Assembly: GCA_905221605.1 (NCBI GenBank)
Contig: CAJNDS010002201.1
Coordinates: forward strand, 257,022-321,021
Reading direction: 5' to 3'
Length of the DNA: 64,000 nucleotides
From: Symbiodinium natans
Lineage: Eukaryota > Sar > Dinophyceae > Suessiales > Symbiodiniaceae
Below are positions 35,206 through 46,225 of the stretch, piece by piece; position 1 is the first letter of the stretch, and each line of letters begins with the position of its first letter. The notes beneath the pieces are model-generated. The model worked only from the letters and a program-made list of their open reading frames with translations, did not search any database and had not been told where the DNA came from. The position numbers were made by a program, and so were the translations under genes.

Positions 35206-36729
35206 GTCAACACCGATATAAAAAAAAAGGCAAAAAACACATCTGCACGTTTGGAGGTACAAGTGTCATGTCCTGATACCACGCGTAAAGTCCAACCACG
35301 GCGGTCAAGGCCATCCTCGTCCCAGCACAGGGCTTCCTACTGAGTCCTACTGTTCTTTCTGATATGAAATTTCATTATGTATTATATATATACATGCATA
35401 TCATATGATACTGTATTCTATGTGCAAGAGGAAGCGAAGCAGTTCTGGCATCTCAGGCTCTGACCACAGGGAAGTCAACAAAGCACCGCTCAGAATCAGT
35501 TGCCTTTGTCTGGTGACCGCCCATGCCCCGTCAAAAAGCAGGGATGCGTGCGATCTCTGTTGCGAAATGTTGAGAAGCTTGTGTGGACTGTTCTCAAACA
35601 GGCCACTTTGCTTTGAGAAACGTTGAGAGACTGTCAAATTTTATAAAGGTGAGCGGCGCCACGGCTTGGGCAAGTTGTATCAGAATGATGAAGGCGAACC
35701 AGTGCCGAGAACCCCTGTTCCAAGCATGTTCAACAAATTTGGGTAGATGCAGGGTGCCTTTTTGAGTCAAGCTGTGAGTTGCATCTACATGCAATGGCCA
35801 CGAGTGTCGCATCAGACCTTCATATATCAGTCTCGGCCCTAATGATGGCCCTAGTGACTGACTTCGCTCACATACTCTCCGTCGTTGCCGTCGACTCCAG
35901 CATTCTGTGCCTGGCATGTTCGGTGGCTGGCCCAACCTGTATGGGGATGCAGAAAAGCCAATGCCTCGGACGAGGAACAGCTTGGCCATCACTGTCTGTA
36001 GTTTCATTGTCTTATTTGCCCAGGCACTGGTTGATCTCTCCAGAAATAAGTCCTGTGATCCGTGGCTGATGACGCCAGCAGAACGCGCCGGGTGCAGTTC
36101 ATGACTCATGCACTTGGTCTGACCTGCTCCTAATAATATCCAGCACGCCTGGTGAACTAGCCACTGCCTTTTGTACCGCAATGCATTTCATCCCCATTGG
36201 CCTTCAGAGGTTTTCTTTGTAGCCCAGCCAACGACATCGGTCATGGTCTGCTCGACCTGCAGCGCAAGCTGTCGCTGAAGCAGTCGCTGCTAGGCTGCCT
36301 CCCCTCTTCTGGTGAACTCATACTCTCACGAGGATTGGCCTGTCTCAGCCACAGTCGGTACCTTATGGCATGCACTGCGAAATCAGCAACCTCCAGCTAA
36401 AAGCCACCTGGCAAACTCTGCTCCCGGGGGCAAGGCGATACCTGGTGGCGCTAGGAAAGCGCGGCAAGGTGACCCAGAGCCGATGGCTGCATGCGGCACT
36501 GCATGCACATGATCCACATCTGGGAACCATTTAAACGGTGACGGAAGAGCAAAGACTTGCCAGGCAGGACGCTTCCAGGATTTTGCTCAGCTCATCTGCT
36601 TTCGGAACAGCCTCAGCACATGGCCCCAAGGCCAATCGCAGTACGGTCACACAATCATGTTTAGGGTTTCGGGCTCTTAAGGCGTGCTGGCGGCAGTTCC
36701 AAGACGGTACATGAAGTTCCTGAATCCTG

Positions 36730-36888
36730 CTGCTGCCGCTACTACGAAAACGGCTGCCGCTACCGCTACCACGACCTCTACTATATCTCCTACTACCTCC
36801 TACAACCTGCTACTACCGCCTACAACCTACCACTACCACGACTACCACCGCTACCGCTACCGCTACCGCGACCGCGACCGCGACCGTC

Positions 36889-36933
<45 letters not shown>
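36730..36933. repeat. Trinucleotide and hexanucleotide tracts (CTACCG, ACG)
   Basis: Degenerate CTAC and CTACCG words lead into CGACCG units and a clean (ACG)n run of about 14 units ending near 36933, about 140 bases beyond the 3' end of sulfotransferase gene 1. Confidence 0.88.
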
Positions 36934-36934
<1 letters not shown>

Positions 36935-37071
36935 TTATCATTTCCCACTCCCACTCCCCTCTTTTTGCAGTTCGCGCCTTATTGTATTCTCAGCTATGCT
37001 GACAGAATGAGAAAGTTCCGCAACTTCTCCCTGCTGTTGGATGCTGTTGGGGGTTTCTCGGGGAGAGTCGT

Positions 37072-38019
37072 CTACACGGTTTGGTATCCAAGCCGCTCCT
37101 GAAAAGATCGATATTGTGCAAGGAGGTCAGCCGGCAGGACTGAAGTGAAAGCTTGCAATGCCCTCGCCTCGCATTCAGGGTCGTTCTTGTGATCGTCTAC
37201 ACCATCCGGATAACGGTTGAGGTCTGCCCACTTCGATGCCTCCAAGCACTGCTGCCGGTCATCTTCCGAGATCATGTCGCCGAACAAGAAATCCACCATC
37301 TCTTCGGCTGCCTTGTCAAAGCCCTCAGAAGAAGCTGTGGCATTCTCATAGTCGAGGCGGAACCTGTCTGGGTGCGGAGCATCAAACATGTCGGTCATGT
37401 TCTGCACCATCGGAGCTGCTGCCTTTGCAACAAAGCTCAGCCCATCTGCGAAAGGGAGAGAAGCTACCGTAACCAGGGGCCACCCAGGAGGGAAGAATAT
37501 CGCATTGAAAATTTCTTCTCCGCGGGCGTGGTAGCAGTAAGCGGAGACAACCATGTTCACTGGGTTTCGAACGGTCCCTGCTACGCGGAGGCCTTTACCC
37601 CTCGCTTCTGCAAACTTCTGTGAAAGCTCCAAGGTCTCTGGTCCACACATGTCAATCATCACCTTGACCGGAGCTTCGACATTGCGACAGATGTTATAGC
37701 ATGGCTGAATCACAGCACCTTGGTCGGCATCGCCAGCGCCAAGTGTTGCAAACATGTACATCCACATCTTGTGCATCAGGTACACGCCAGACTTATGATG
37801 CACAGCAGCAACATAGTCGTAAATGTCCCACGGTGTCCGTAGACCAGATTTGGTTGCAACTGACTTTGTCCCTGCGAATCGTGCCTGTGCCCTTTTTTGG
37901 ACGAGGTTCGTTGCGCAAATCTCCTCAGCTTGGACTGAGCATGCTGAGCACAGAAGCAAAGCGAGCCAGAGTCCAGAAAATCCAGAGAGAGCTCGTCTCC
38001 ATGTATCCATTAGCCGCAT
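37072..38019 (-). CDS. Sulfotransferase-like protein 1, intronless
   Basis: A single 315-codon frame starting at an ATG. Residues about 12-31 form a signal peptide or type II anchor (GLWLALLLCSACSVQA). HHKSGV at 74-79 fits the 5'-phosphosulfate-binding loop of sulfotransferases, and RNPVNMVVSAYCYH at 151-164 fits the 3'-phosphate-binding motif (R-[DN]-P then S-x-Y-x-x-H). The C-terminus YRSFQERLGYQTV closely matches the neighbour. The expected role is transfer of sulfate from PAPS to an acceptor in the secretory pathway; the acceptor is unknown. The usual RDP is RNP here. Gene 2 lies 450 bases upstream on the same strand, and the two are clear paralogues, so a tandem duplication is likely. 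Lack of introns contrasts with most of the window. Confidence 0.82.
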   Translation of the reverse strand: MRLMDTWRRALSGFSGLWLALLLCSACSVQAEEICATNLVQKRAQARFAGTKSVATKSGLRTPWDIYDYVAAVHHKSGVYLMHKMWMYMFATLGAGDADQGAVIQPCYNICRNVEAPVKVMIDMCGPETLELSQKFAEARGKGLRVAGTVRNPVNMVVSAYCYHARGEEIFNAIFFPPGWPLVTVASLPFADGLSFVAKAAAPMVQNMTDMFDAPHPDRFRLDYENATASSEGFDKAAEEMVDFLFGDMISEDDRQQCLEASKWADLNRYPDGVDDHKNDPECEARALQAFTSVLPADLLAQYRSFQERLGYQTV

Positions 38020-38469
38020 TGGCTACTGACATGCGCTGCTCGGGGGATTTCGAGCAACACTGCGACAAGAGAATAACGACACGACCCCGCCCCCCCTCTG
38101 CAAAGTCGGCACCTTCCTCGTGTTCGTATGTGCTGCTAGAGACGAAACAAAAATGCGACGACATGGGGGCAACATCACTACCAGCACGGCTGCCAGAGAA
38201 TACGAAAGCAACTGATTGCACATCGCTGCAAGAAGGAAGCTCCGTACTCGCAGTCGGCAAGTGCTCTAGCATCTTCGCTTTAAGGGACGAAGCAACAATA
38301 GGAAGCAAGCTGCACAGGACCCGTGGAATTTCAGAACCAGACTATCACAAGCGGTCTCAACTCGGGACCACTAGACATGGTACTTGGTGGATGCATTTTT
38401 GGGCAGGGGCCTGACTTCCTTGCCAAGCGCGAGGGAACTCACCAATGCCTCTCAGCAGGCGAAGCCACC

Positions 38470-39378
38470 TTATGTGGCTGCATATCCTAGTCGCTCCTGG
38501 AATGAGCGGTAGCGTGACAGGATATCTGCAGGCAGTGAAGGCACGTACTTGCGCACTTCGTCCTCGCACTCTTGATTGTTCTGATGGTCATCGGTTGGCG
38601 GGTGACGATGCAAATCTGCCCATTTCGTTGCATTGAGAACCTGGCTGCGCTCTGCAGGGGTTATCAGGTCCTGGAACAAGAAGTTCATCATCTCTCCCAT
38701 CTGCTGGTCGAACCCGTCAGAAGATCTGGTGAGCTTCTCGTACTCCAGGCGGAAAGTATCATGGGATGGCTGCTCGAAGGCACTCGTCATGTTTTCAACT
38801 GCTGGCAGCATCCCCTCCGCAACAAGCTTGAGCCCTTCCTTTGGGCCCAAGACAACCAAGAGTGCTGCGGGGAAGAAAAGGATGCTGTCGAGCTCCTTGC
38901 CCCGATGGTGATAGCAGTATGCCGAGACAATCATGGACACCGGATCTCGCACGATTCCCACCACGCGCATGCCGTTTGCGCCGGCTGCTACCCGCTCTTC
39001 CTGCGCTTTGTCGTAGGAGTACATGTCAACCCATATCTGGATGGGAGCCTCAGGTGAGTAGCAGGTATGAGGATAGCAGGGCTGTATCCACATGCCCATG
39101 TCGCTCGTCGTCGCCCCAAGGGCAAAGAAGATCAGCTCCCATAGTTGGCCCATGACGTAAACACCGGACTTGTGATGTGCGACAGCGATGTACTTGTGCA
39201 TAAGCCATGGCTTCGAACGTGAACTTTGGGCTGTTGAAAGCGTGGACAGTGGAGCGAATCGTGGCAGCGCCTTCCTTTGGACGAAGTTCAGTGCATTGGA
39301 CTCTTCGGTAATGCCGGAACAGCAACAGACTGAATAATAGAGAAAAAGACAGGACCACAGTTGGGCAGCCGTCTGCAT
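38470..39378 (-). CDS. Sulfotransferase-like protein 2, intronless
   Basis: A single 302-codon frame from an ATG with an N-terminal hydrophobic signal (LFLYYSVCCCSG). HHKSGV at 68-73 is the likely phosphosulfate loop, and RDPVSMIVSAYCYH at 144-157 the 3'-phosphate motif, here with the canonical RDP. The pair shares these blocks, PAEN-type Asn-glycosylation contexts (VENMTSAF), KWADLHR and the end YRSFQERLGY. Identity looks moderate, so the duplication is not recent. Substrate unknown. On the minus strand CTTCTAG near 39420 is a possible spliced-leader acceptor about 40 bases upstream of the ATG. Confidence 0.82.
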   Translation of the reverse strand: MQTAAQLWSCLFLYYSVCCCSGITEESNALNFVQRKALPRFAPLSTLSTAQSSRSKPWLMHKYIAVAHHKSGVYVMGQLWELIFFALGATTSDMGMWIQPCYPHTCYSPEAPIQIWVDMYSYDKAQEERVAAGANGMRVVGIVRDPVSMIVSAYCYHHRGKELDSILFFPAALLVVLGPKEGLKLVAEGMLPAVENMTSAFEQPSHDTFRLEYEKLTRSSDGFDQQMGEMMNFLFQDLITPAERSQVLNATKWADLHRHPPTDDHQNNQECEDEVRKYVPSLPADILSRYRSFQERLGYAAT

Positions 39379-40508
39379 GGCGATAGGAACGGGAAACGCA
39401 TGAGTATGTAGGTCAGGCTAGAAGCAGGTTGTCTGAGCCTGAAAATTCCCCAAACACACGACCAGTTCGCTTCAGAGCAGGTGATGCCATCAAGGACACG
39501 CCATGTCTTGTTCTATGCTGGGCAGTTGTGCTGCGCTGAGCTTCTGGCCAATTTCTGTTCTCGTCTGCTGGAAATGAGTCTGCAGAGGGCATCTGCACCG
39601 ACTACTTCCACATTTCACAACATCCTGGTGGTGAAGCACGCTACCTGTCGACCATCATAGGAGCTCTCAAGCTCAACTTGTGGACTTGGCACCCAGAGAA
39701 GTGAGGGCTTCTAGCTTAGAATAGACCATGAGCAAGGCTGCAATGCGTGCCAACCTCTCCCCGACCTTCACGCCCACCCCCCCGCCCTTGCTGGCAGCGG
39801 AAAAAGGCAGTCACCCTCAGGCGAGGGATTCTCTGGACTGTTACGCGCAAGTCATCTACAGCAGTTCAAAGATCAAGTGCGTGCTGCTTGACTCAAGCAA
39901 AGCGAGCCTGCTGACATCATCGACCTGAGCGCGTGTGCTACCGACTTCTCGTGCTTAACACATGTCTCGCCATGTCTTGCCCCATCCCTGTGGTAAGAGG
40001 ATTTGCTCATTTACAAGCGCACCTCCAAACCCCAAAAATTCCAGTCGATTCGGAGCATCACATGAAGTCCACGTCAGCTCAGCCCTCGTAGCTCACTCTC
40101 ACTGCCCAAAACCCTTCGGTAACATCCCCCTGAACCCGTATTCTTGGCAATTTGGCCAAGCCCATGCATACATCTCTCTCGTAAAGAGGGGCGGCCGAAT
40201 GCGAGCTTGAGTGCGGGTTTTCGAAAAAACTCTCCAAACCATGCTCGCTTTCGGAGTTCAGACAGTGAAAGCAAAGAGAACTAGATCGCCGAAAATTCGA
40301 TCGCCGACCCCACAACGCCACCGTGAGCAGTTGAATTTCGGGTCTCGAAATCAATGACCCTTTCGGTGTTTTCAGCTCGCATATGCGCCGTGCACGCATT
40401 TTGAGGGCACGTAGACATCGAGACATGTCCCCGACATCGCAAGTAACATAGGACCAAGATTGGGGATGCCAAAGGATGTCATCTCTGCAGCTTGGTCCCT
40501 TGGTGTTG

Positions 40509-40557
40509 GTTTAGGGTTTAGGCTTTAGGGTTTAGGGTTTCGGGTTTGGGGTTTCGA
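40509..40557 (+). repeat. Interstitial telomere-like repeats (TTTAGGG)
   Basis: Seven imperfect units with TTTAGGCTTTAGGG, TTTAGGGTTTCGGG and TTTGGGG variants. About 65 bases separate it from the TIR element downstream. Confidence 0.85.
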
Positions 40558-40623
40558 GGATGTTTGTTAGTGCACCTGCCGAAGCGCCGGCAGGTGCGGT
40601 ACCCACTGCTCGGTGGCCATCAC

Positions 40624-40728
40624 TTGGGATGCCCCCTCTTAATACTAACAGTCCTGAAATCGGGATTATAATCGCGGGTTCCTACCATCCCTACGAAGGA
40701 CTGTTTATATGAGGGGGGAACATCCCAA
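40624..40728. mobile_element. TIR element family A, copy 2, with 8-bp target duplication
   Basis: Exactly 105 bases, opening TTGGGATG and closing CATCCCAA. The arms extend inward through ACTAACAGTCCT and, on the other side, AAGGACTGTTTATATGAGGG. GCCATCAC flanks it on both sides (40616-40623 and 40729-40736). The short non-coding interior makes it a MITE-type element. The superfamily is not assigned. Confidence 0.85.
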
Positions 40729-40939
40729 GCCATCACTCATACAAGGTACAGAGCCACAATCCCACAGCAACCCTTTTCTGACGAAGAGCCGTCGGCAGCG
40801 CCAAGGAGACTTGACGAACAGCAGCGCCACCGCCGGGACCAATGGGGGTACGCACGACCTGGGCAAGAAGCAAAAGGGCATAAGGGCGCAGAGCTATATA
40901 CGATCTGATACAACTTTGATTGACTGCACGCTCTACAAA

Positions 40940-41522
40940 GCCCCGTCATGCATGATCGAAGGATCTTGGCAATTCTGCTTGACCGCAACACGCACTTCGT
41001 GGCAGTGGGATGGTCCCCTGCACATCGAGGTCCCCTGCCACCCTTCTTCTCTCCGCAGGCAAGGGTTCGCCAAGCAGCATGACCTGCCAAGGTGCTTGGA
41101 CTTCGTTTTGCACAGCCAAGACTTGGGGGTGCTTCGCTGCGTGAAAGCACAAATTGACAAAGCGCGTACAAACAGACCGGACGGCCTCCATCTCTTCCTC
41201 TGCTGCGCGCAGCTCGTGACCTGGGGTGACTCGTATCGAGGAATAGACTCCAGGTGCGAAGAGCACTGGCCTGCGCATCACTAACTGTCGAATCACTCGC
41301 ACGAGAAGAGTCCCACTCTACCAGGCGCACCATATCAATGAAGAAACCTGATGGACTGATGCCCATTGAAATCCACTGAGCCTGCGGCCCAGCCTTTTCA
41401 AAGCTGCCTCTTGGTCTACTGGCCTCTAGTCCAGCAAGGTCAAAATACTTTGCCACTCGAATCACCTGCGAATCATGTCGCAAAGCATCGACATCTACAG
41501 TCGAATGCTTCAGTCTAACCAT
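40940..41522 (-). CDS. Uncharacterised protein, 5' part with ATG, two or more exons
   Basis: An ATG at 41522 opens MVRLKHSTVDVDALRHDSQ. The same frame continues VAKYFDLAGLEA and GISPSGFFIDMVRLVEWD to about 41300. A different frame from about 41300 to 41010 encodes GHELRAAEEEMEAVRSVCTR then QVMLLGEPLPAERRRVAGD and looks like another exon. The switch implies an intron or a shift near 41300-41280 that I could not place. Family unknown. Confidence 0.42.
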
Positions 41523-44369
41523 CGACTGGGATCGGTGTCGAGGGAGAGCACATCTGTCGCGAAATAGAAATTGCCTTTACATTAATCATCAGATCTGATG
41601 ATCTCAGCTGTCTGTTTTGTTCGTGATTTCCCGCCTTGGGCTAAGTCACGACTCGCCAAAATTGGGCAGTGATGCTTCCGCAGCGTCACACGTGCAAGAC
41701 TATCACTTTCTGCGTGCGAAGCAGTAGTGTCATGTGCAAGAAAACCTGTCACGCGATTATTGCGAGAAAGCTGTGGTGATTTTTGCTGTTCGTGCCACAC
41801 CGTCGGGACGCATGTGCGAGAATGTTTACTTTGGAAACCGGACACTCAAGCCCCCAGGATCCGCCAGATACGTACACAGACAGCCCATCTGCGGGTACCT
41901 AGCTTTCGTGCCTGCTCTCAAGTTTTGGATTTTGAAGACTATTCCTCTCCATTAGATTGGCCGTTTCAGGGCTACAGGTGAACAAATCAAGGGGCACGAG
42001 CGGCGTGCAGTGAATCTGGACTATCTGGATCCGACACCCTTCCGATTGAGGCTAGCGCGCATCGGCTTCAGCAACCACTTCTGCGGTTGCCTTTCACAAT
42101 CCCAGAGACGCCAAGAAACACGCGAAGCTGCGCGCGGTACCATTAACCCAAAGGGGGCAGAAGAACGCATGGGCAGTGCTCTGTCCACCGAAGCCTCGTG
42201 GCTCTTCACTGCATCACGCAGGGCCCTGGCAGCTGCGCCTGGCAGCGCAGAGGTTTTGCAGACAGAAGTACGCGGAGTGCTGCACAAAGTGCCAGCTCTG
42301 GTCATGCCGCCTCAAGCCTATCTCTAGCTAGAGGAAGACCAAGTAATTACGGGTTGGACATCTTGCGACTCTACAGGAAGCTCTGCATAGCATGCCACTT
42401 CCAACCCCCGCCAGACTCATCAGACTCCCTTCTTGAGGCCGTTTGAAAACCCCTTGGTGGACCTTTGGTGTGTCCCGACTGAAGGGGCGGCAAGACCCAG
42501 TTCGCTCTGCTGTCGCTGCAAGGCATGCCCTATGTGCCCCCGAAAGAGCACTGCACAGCAATGTCTCAGCCCCTCAGTCACGTTGCCACGTCCCAACAAT
42601 TTGTTCAACTGCGTCTCCTGACAGCCTTCGTGCAGTGTGCGACTCAAAACACTGCCCCCCAGCAGGCCTAGTGCGCTTGTGGACGGCTTTACGGTAGCGG
42701 CTGCAGCACGGAAGCCTCTCAAGGCAACCGAGAACCGTGACCGCATCGTAGTCAGAAACAAGACCTTTATGGCTCGAGGCATCGGGCAGCTTACAGTACC
42801 GCAAGATTTCTCTTCGTTGCGGATCTCAGAAACTTCGTGGGTGGGTCTCCGCAAGCTAAACTTGTTCTTCTCTCTCCTGTCCTAATTTCGACTCTGCAGG
42901 CAACAGGCGAAGATTCCAGATCAGGCAACCACAGCCCACGGTACAGGTATCATGCGGCCAAACCACTCAATTCAATTAATTAAATCGCCCGAACCAGGAA
43001 GTCGGAAACACAAAACAAGAAATTCCTGCAGCAATCGCGTTTCCTCTTTTTGAACAGCCTGACCATGCCATCGGTTCCTACACGTTGGGGCGTGCGCGCG
43101 CGCGCGTGTGCGTTGGCAGATAACCTCATCTTTTGCCCGGCTTTCATCTCCATCTTCTCCACCAACTCACTCGCGATGCGGCGAGATTGGCTACGCATGG
43201 GCGTTGGTGTTGTGGTGCTGCCATGTGTGGACATCCTGTGCAAGGCCTGGGCACTTGCGACCCTGGCAGCCATCATGCTGTGCTGGATGTAGGTGGTGCC
43301 CGCCGATGAGCCACAAACGACACAGTGCTTCTGGAATATTCTGGAATGCTTCACGAGGCGATGAACGCAGACTTCACGGCCATCAGGAGGGAAGAAGCAA
43401 AGCAAGCGATCTATGTAGCGGATGGCTTGCTGATTTCTCCGGTTTTGCCTTAGCGTCGAACGCGTCGGCAGTAGGAACTGGCAACCACAAACTTATTTAG
43501 GCTTGGCAAGGCACTGAGACCAGCAAACCAGCGCTGGAAAAGTCGACGGTGGCCAAGCTTGCGGACTCTCCTTGCATGTAGATCTCTGCTTCTGTTGCAT
43601 GATGTGAGGCTGTTGCTTGCTGGTCAGCCGGATGCCATGGCGTGGGAGGCAAAATAAAAGGCGGTGACTTGAAGCAAAGCATCAAATCTGCGAACAACTG
43701 CTCACCAAGTTGAGGAGTCCGCCCTCCCGGCTGCTCTTCAATGTACCTTGCTTGATTTTAATGCAGCACTCATGGCCCAGATTGGGAGCATGCCCCGCCC
43801 ACTTCTGCAAGGCACCTGTGGACAATGTCTTGGGGAGTTCTATGGCCCATCGTCAGCAAGGTGGGCAAGTAGCACAACAGAAAGCCAGCAGGATCAAGCT
43901 CAGCCAGCCAATCCAGAAGACACGTCGGCGGAACTCTCTTCGGGATGTCCACCACGGCTGGGAAAGAGCTCGTACCTACAACTGCAGAAACATACTGGCC
44001 ACAAGAAAGTGTGCCGGCTTTCTTCCGTCAGCCTGCGGAATGATCGGGGGCCTCACTGCCATACTTCTTCCGCTCCTGGAAAGGCTGCAAAGGGCCATGA
44101 GCCCATACATTCTCAGGTCAAGACGTGTTCAAGAAGTGTACCGACTGCTTGGGCCCCAGCTGCAGCTGCTTTGGCTCGAAAGGTCCGGCCAGGCCTGCAT
44201 CAGACTGCTGAGAAGCCGCAGATTCCCCACATTGAAGCAAGAACAACGCCTGACGGAAATCGTCCAACCATCAAGGTCTGAAAGATGCCTCGCAGGGGGC
44301 CGCGGTCTTGGCACAAGAGTCTGCGCATCCCGATGCCAGCTCCCTAAGCCCGCTTCGCACCCCCTCCCC
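41523..44369. other. Mostly unassigned; candidate minus-strand exons
   Basis: Minus-strand segments at 42255-42100 (ALRDAVKSHEASVDRALPMR), 42790-42575 (LVSDYDAVTVLGCLERLP then LSGDAVEQIVGTWQRD) and 43940-43790 (LLDWLAELDPAGFLLCYLP) have exon-like composition. The last one could belong to the 3' end of the RRM gene. None was joined to a recognised protein. A GC/GCGC run lies at 43090-43106. Confidence 0.35.
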
Positions 44370-46225
44370 AAGCCTCTGCACAGCACGTTGGGCAGCGATT
44401 TCGCAGGCGAAAGAAAGCTTGCCAACGCCCTGACAAGCCAGCAAATACGAAAACAGTGCCATAAGAGGCTGCAACTTGGAGGCGAAATTGCAGGGGAAGT
44501 CTCAGCAGAACAGCTTCCAGCACAGATCTAGCTAAAAATGACACGTTTATAGTGGCAGCTTCGAAGCCATAAGTTCAAGAATGTGAACAGCAGTAGGCTC
44601 CACAACGTTGGACGGACATGGGCAAATGGAGGGACCCTCCCGACTCTGATGCAAATTCCGAGCTCCTCGTTTTCGGGTTCTCTGTGTCTATATACTTCCC
44701 CCGGTTTTCGCACATTTCGCAGGTTGACTTTGGTTTTTGCGATCTGGATTTGGAAGTGGCAGCGGGCATGAACCATGAACGAGCCCGCGAAACGTGTGAA
44801 AGCAAAGCCGGGCGAAGTGAAGTGTGGAATGTGCCTGCTCTGAAAATGCCAGCCTTGTGCTGCCCGGTCTTGCGGTCATAGAACACTGCACACGATATGA
44901 TTTCCTTTGGCCAGACAAAACATCCAACTGCCACGTGCTCAACACCGGCTGGCTCAACAATGTCTCTTGGGGATGTTCCCCCTTATACTTATACTAGCAG
45001 TCCTTAATCGGGATTATAGTGCCCCCGATTATGGTCCCTAGTAAAGGACTGTTAGTATAAGGGCGAACATCCCACATGTCTCTTGCCAAACGAGTGGCTT
45101 CTCTTGCAAACAAGCCGCCCCACAATCCTCGAAGTGCTTCCTGAGGCTGGTCTCGTTTGTGTGCCAGCTGATGCTGTCCACCAACACCTCCACATCCAAA
45201 CCGGGGATTTGATAAGAACTGAAAAAAAGAAAGGACGTCCCACCTCAAAAGATGGCGCTTCATGGCCAGCTCCTGTGTCATCATCCGAATTGCTCGAGGT
45301 GTTTGGACGAAGCTGGTCTGAGAACGCGGGCAGCGCCTCTAAGGCCATCCCGAGGCGGGAGCTCATGGAAGGGGCGCACGACAATAGGCCGCCCGTCTAG
45401 CATGGCATCATGCAGCAGCAGTGCTTTATCGGCAGCTTCCAGGGAGGCGAACGTCACCTTGCCGAAGCCTTGCAAGGGGTTAACCCTTTGCTGCCAGGAA
45501 GATGGGGAACCCACGTCACAAATGTGCTACAGCTCCAAAAGAGTTCCCTTGTTTTCGAACATCCCCGACAGTCAGTAGGTATGTGGCGGTCGAAAGCTGA
45601 GAAAACGCGCTGTGGAGTCTAGGATGGTAGAGGCTCCTTGGCTGCCGAGTTTCAAACAGTAGCTACAGGTCCGGGTTGCGTTGGCTCTGCCAAGGGCCAT
45701 CTAGAGTGTGGTTTTTTTAAATTTTTTTTTAGGGAGCTGGACAAGCTTGAGACTTGAGACCAGCCCACGCGATGAGGTTGCAAAAGCGCTCGCCTTGAAA
45801 ACCCCGCCATCCCAAGATGCATGATCCTTCGGCCCTGAACTCAACATTTCACCCCAAGTCAAGCAGACGACCGTTGGCTTTCTTCTGACCCTGCATGAAG
45901 ATTCTACAAGGAATCCCGTCTGTTTCTCAACTCGACAGCCGCAAGCCGCAAGCCCGTAGCCTCGTGAACGACCTGTACCGCGGTCCATGGAGACGTCTGC
46001 TGACACAACAGCACCGCAACTTCCAAAGAAGTCGTACAGCCTGTCGCTTGTAGTTGCCCAGCAAAGTCCAGCAACGAACACGCATGGAGAAACCTTTGCA
46101 GATGGCTGAGAAGGCGCCGTCGTTCCTTGCAGATGCTGCTGAATTTCCTCCTTCGTGAACTCCCCGGCAAACTCCCTGGCCAGATCAGCTACGGTGTAGC
46201 CTGACTTGCTCGCAGCGGTGGTCAT
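44370..46225 (-). CDS. RNA-binding protein with two RRM domains, at least five exons
   Basis: RRM1 uses exon A (46225-45961) and exon B (45468 to about 45310). A opens at an ATG, then VADLAREFAGEFTKEEIQQH and the RNP2-like VFVAGL, ending DRGTGRSR. B completes RNP1 as RGFGKVTF, then DGRPIVVR. The A-B join uses a GC donor and is in frame. RRM2 uses exon C (45218-45119, EVLVDSISWHTNETSLRKHF), D (44904-44854, EIISCAVFYDRKTGQHK) and E (44429 to about 44370, GVGKLSFACEIAAQRA). C and D end at GC donors. The fold order beta-alpha-beta-beta-alpha-beta is complete in both. It should bind RNA, perhaps in RNA processing or nucleolar function as in nucleolin-like proteins; the target is unknown. The B-C join and the 3' end are unresolved. 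A short AG-flanked leader before the ATG (CTTGTAG) may be a trans-splice site. Confidence 0.85.
44967..45074. mobile_element. TIR element family A, copy 3, inside an RRM-gene intron
   Basis: It opens TTGGGGATGTTCCCCCTTAT and closes GTATAAGGGCGAACATCCCA. The arms include AGCAGTCCTTAATCGGGATT and its partner AAGGACTGTTAGTATAAGGG. Flanks are AATGTCTC and CATGTCTC, a duplication with one mismatch. It lies wholly within the 214-base intron between exons C and D, so the intron without it would be about 100 bases. Confidence 0.85.

Larger units (their letters stand above)
39379..40940. other. Spacer with telomere-like tract and TIR element
   Basis: No coding region could be supported. It holds TTTAGGG-like repeats at 40509-40557 and TIR element copy 2 at 40624-40728. 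Confidence 0.55.

Noticed and set aside
35594..36181. Minus-strand frame of 195 codons with a hydrophobic end
   Set aside because: A plus-strand frame over part of the same interval is equally plausible and neither has splice or family support, so no gene is called.
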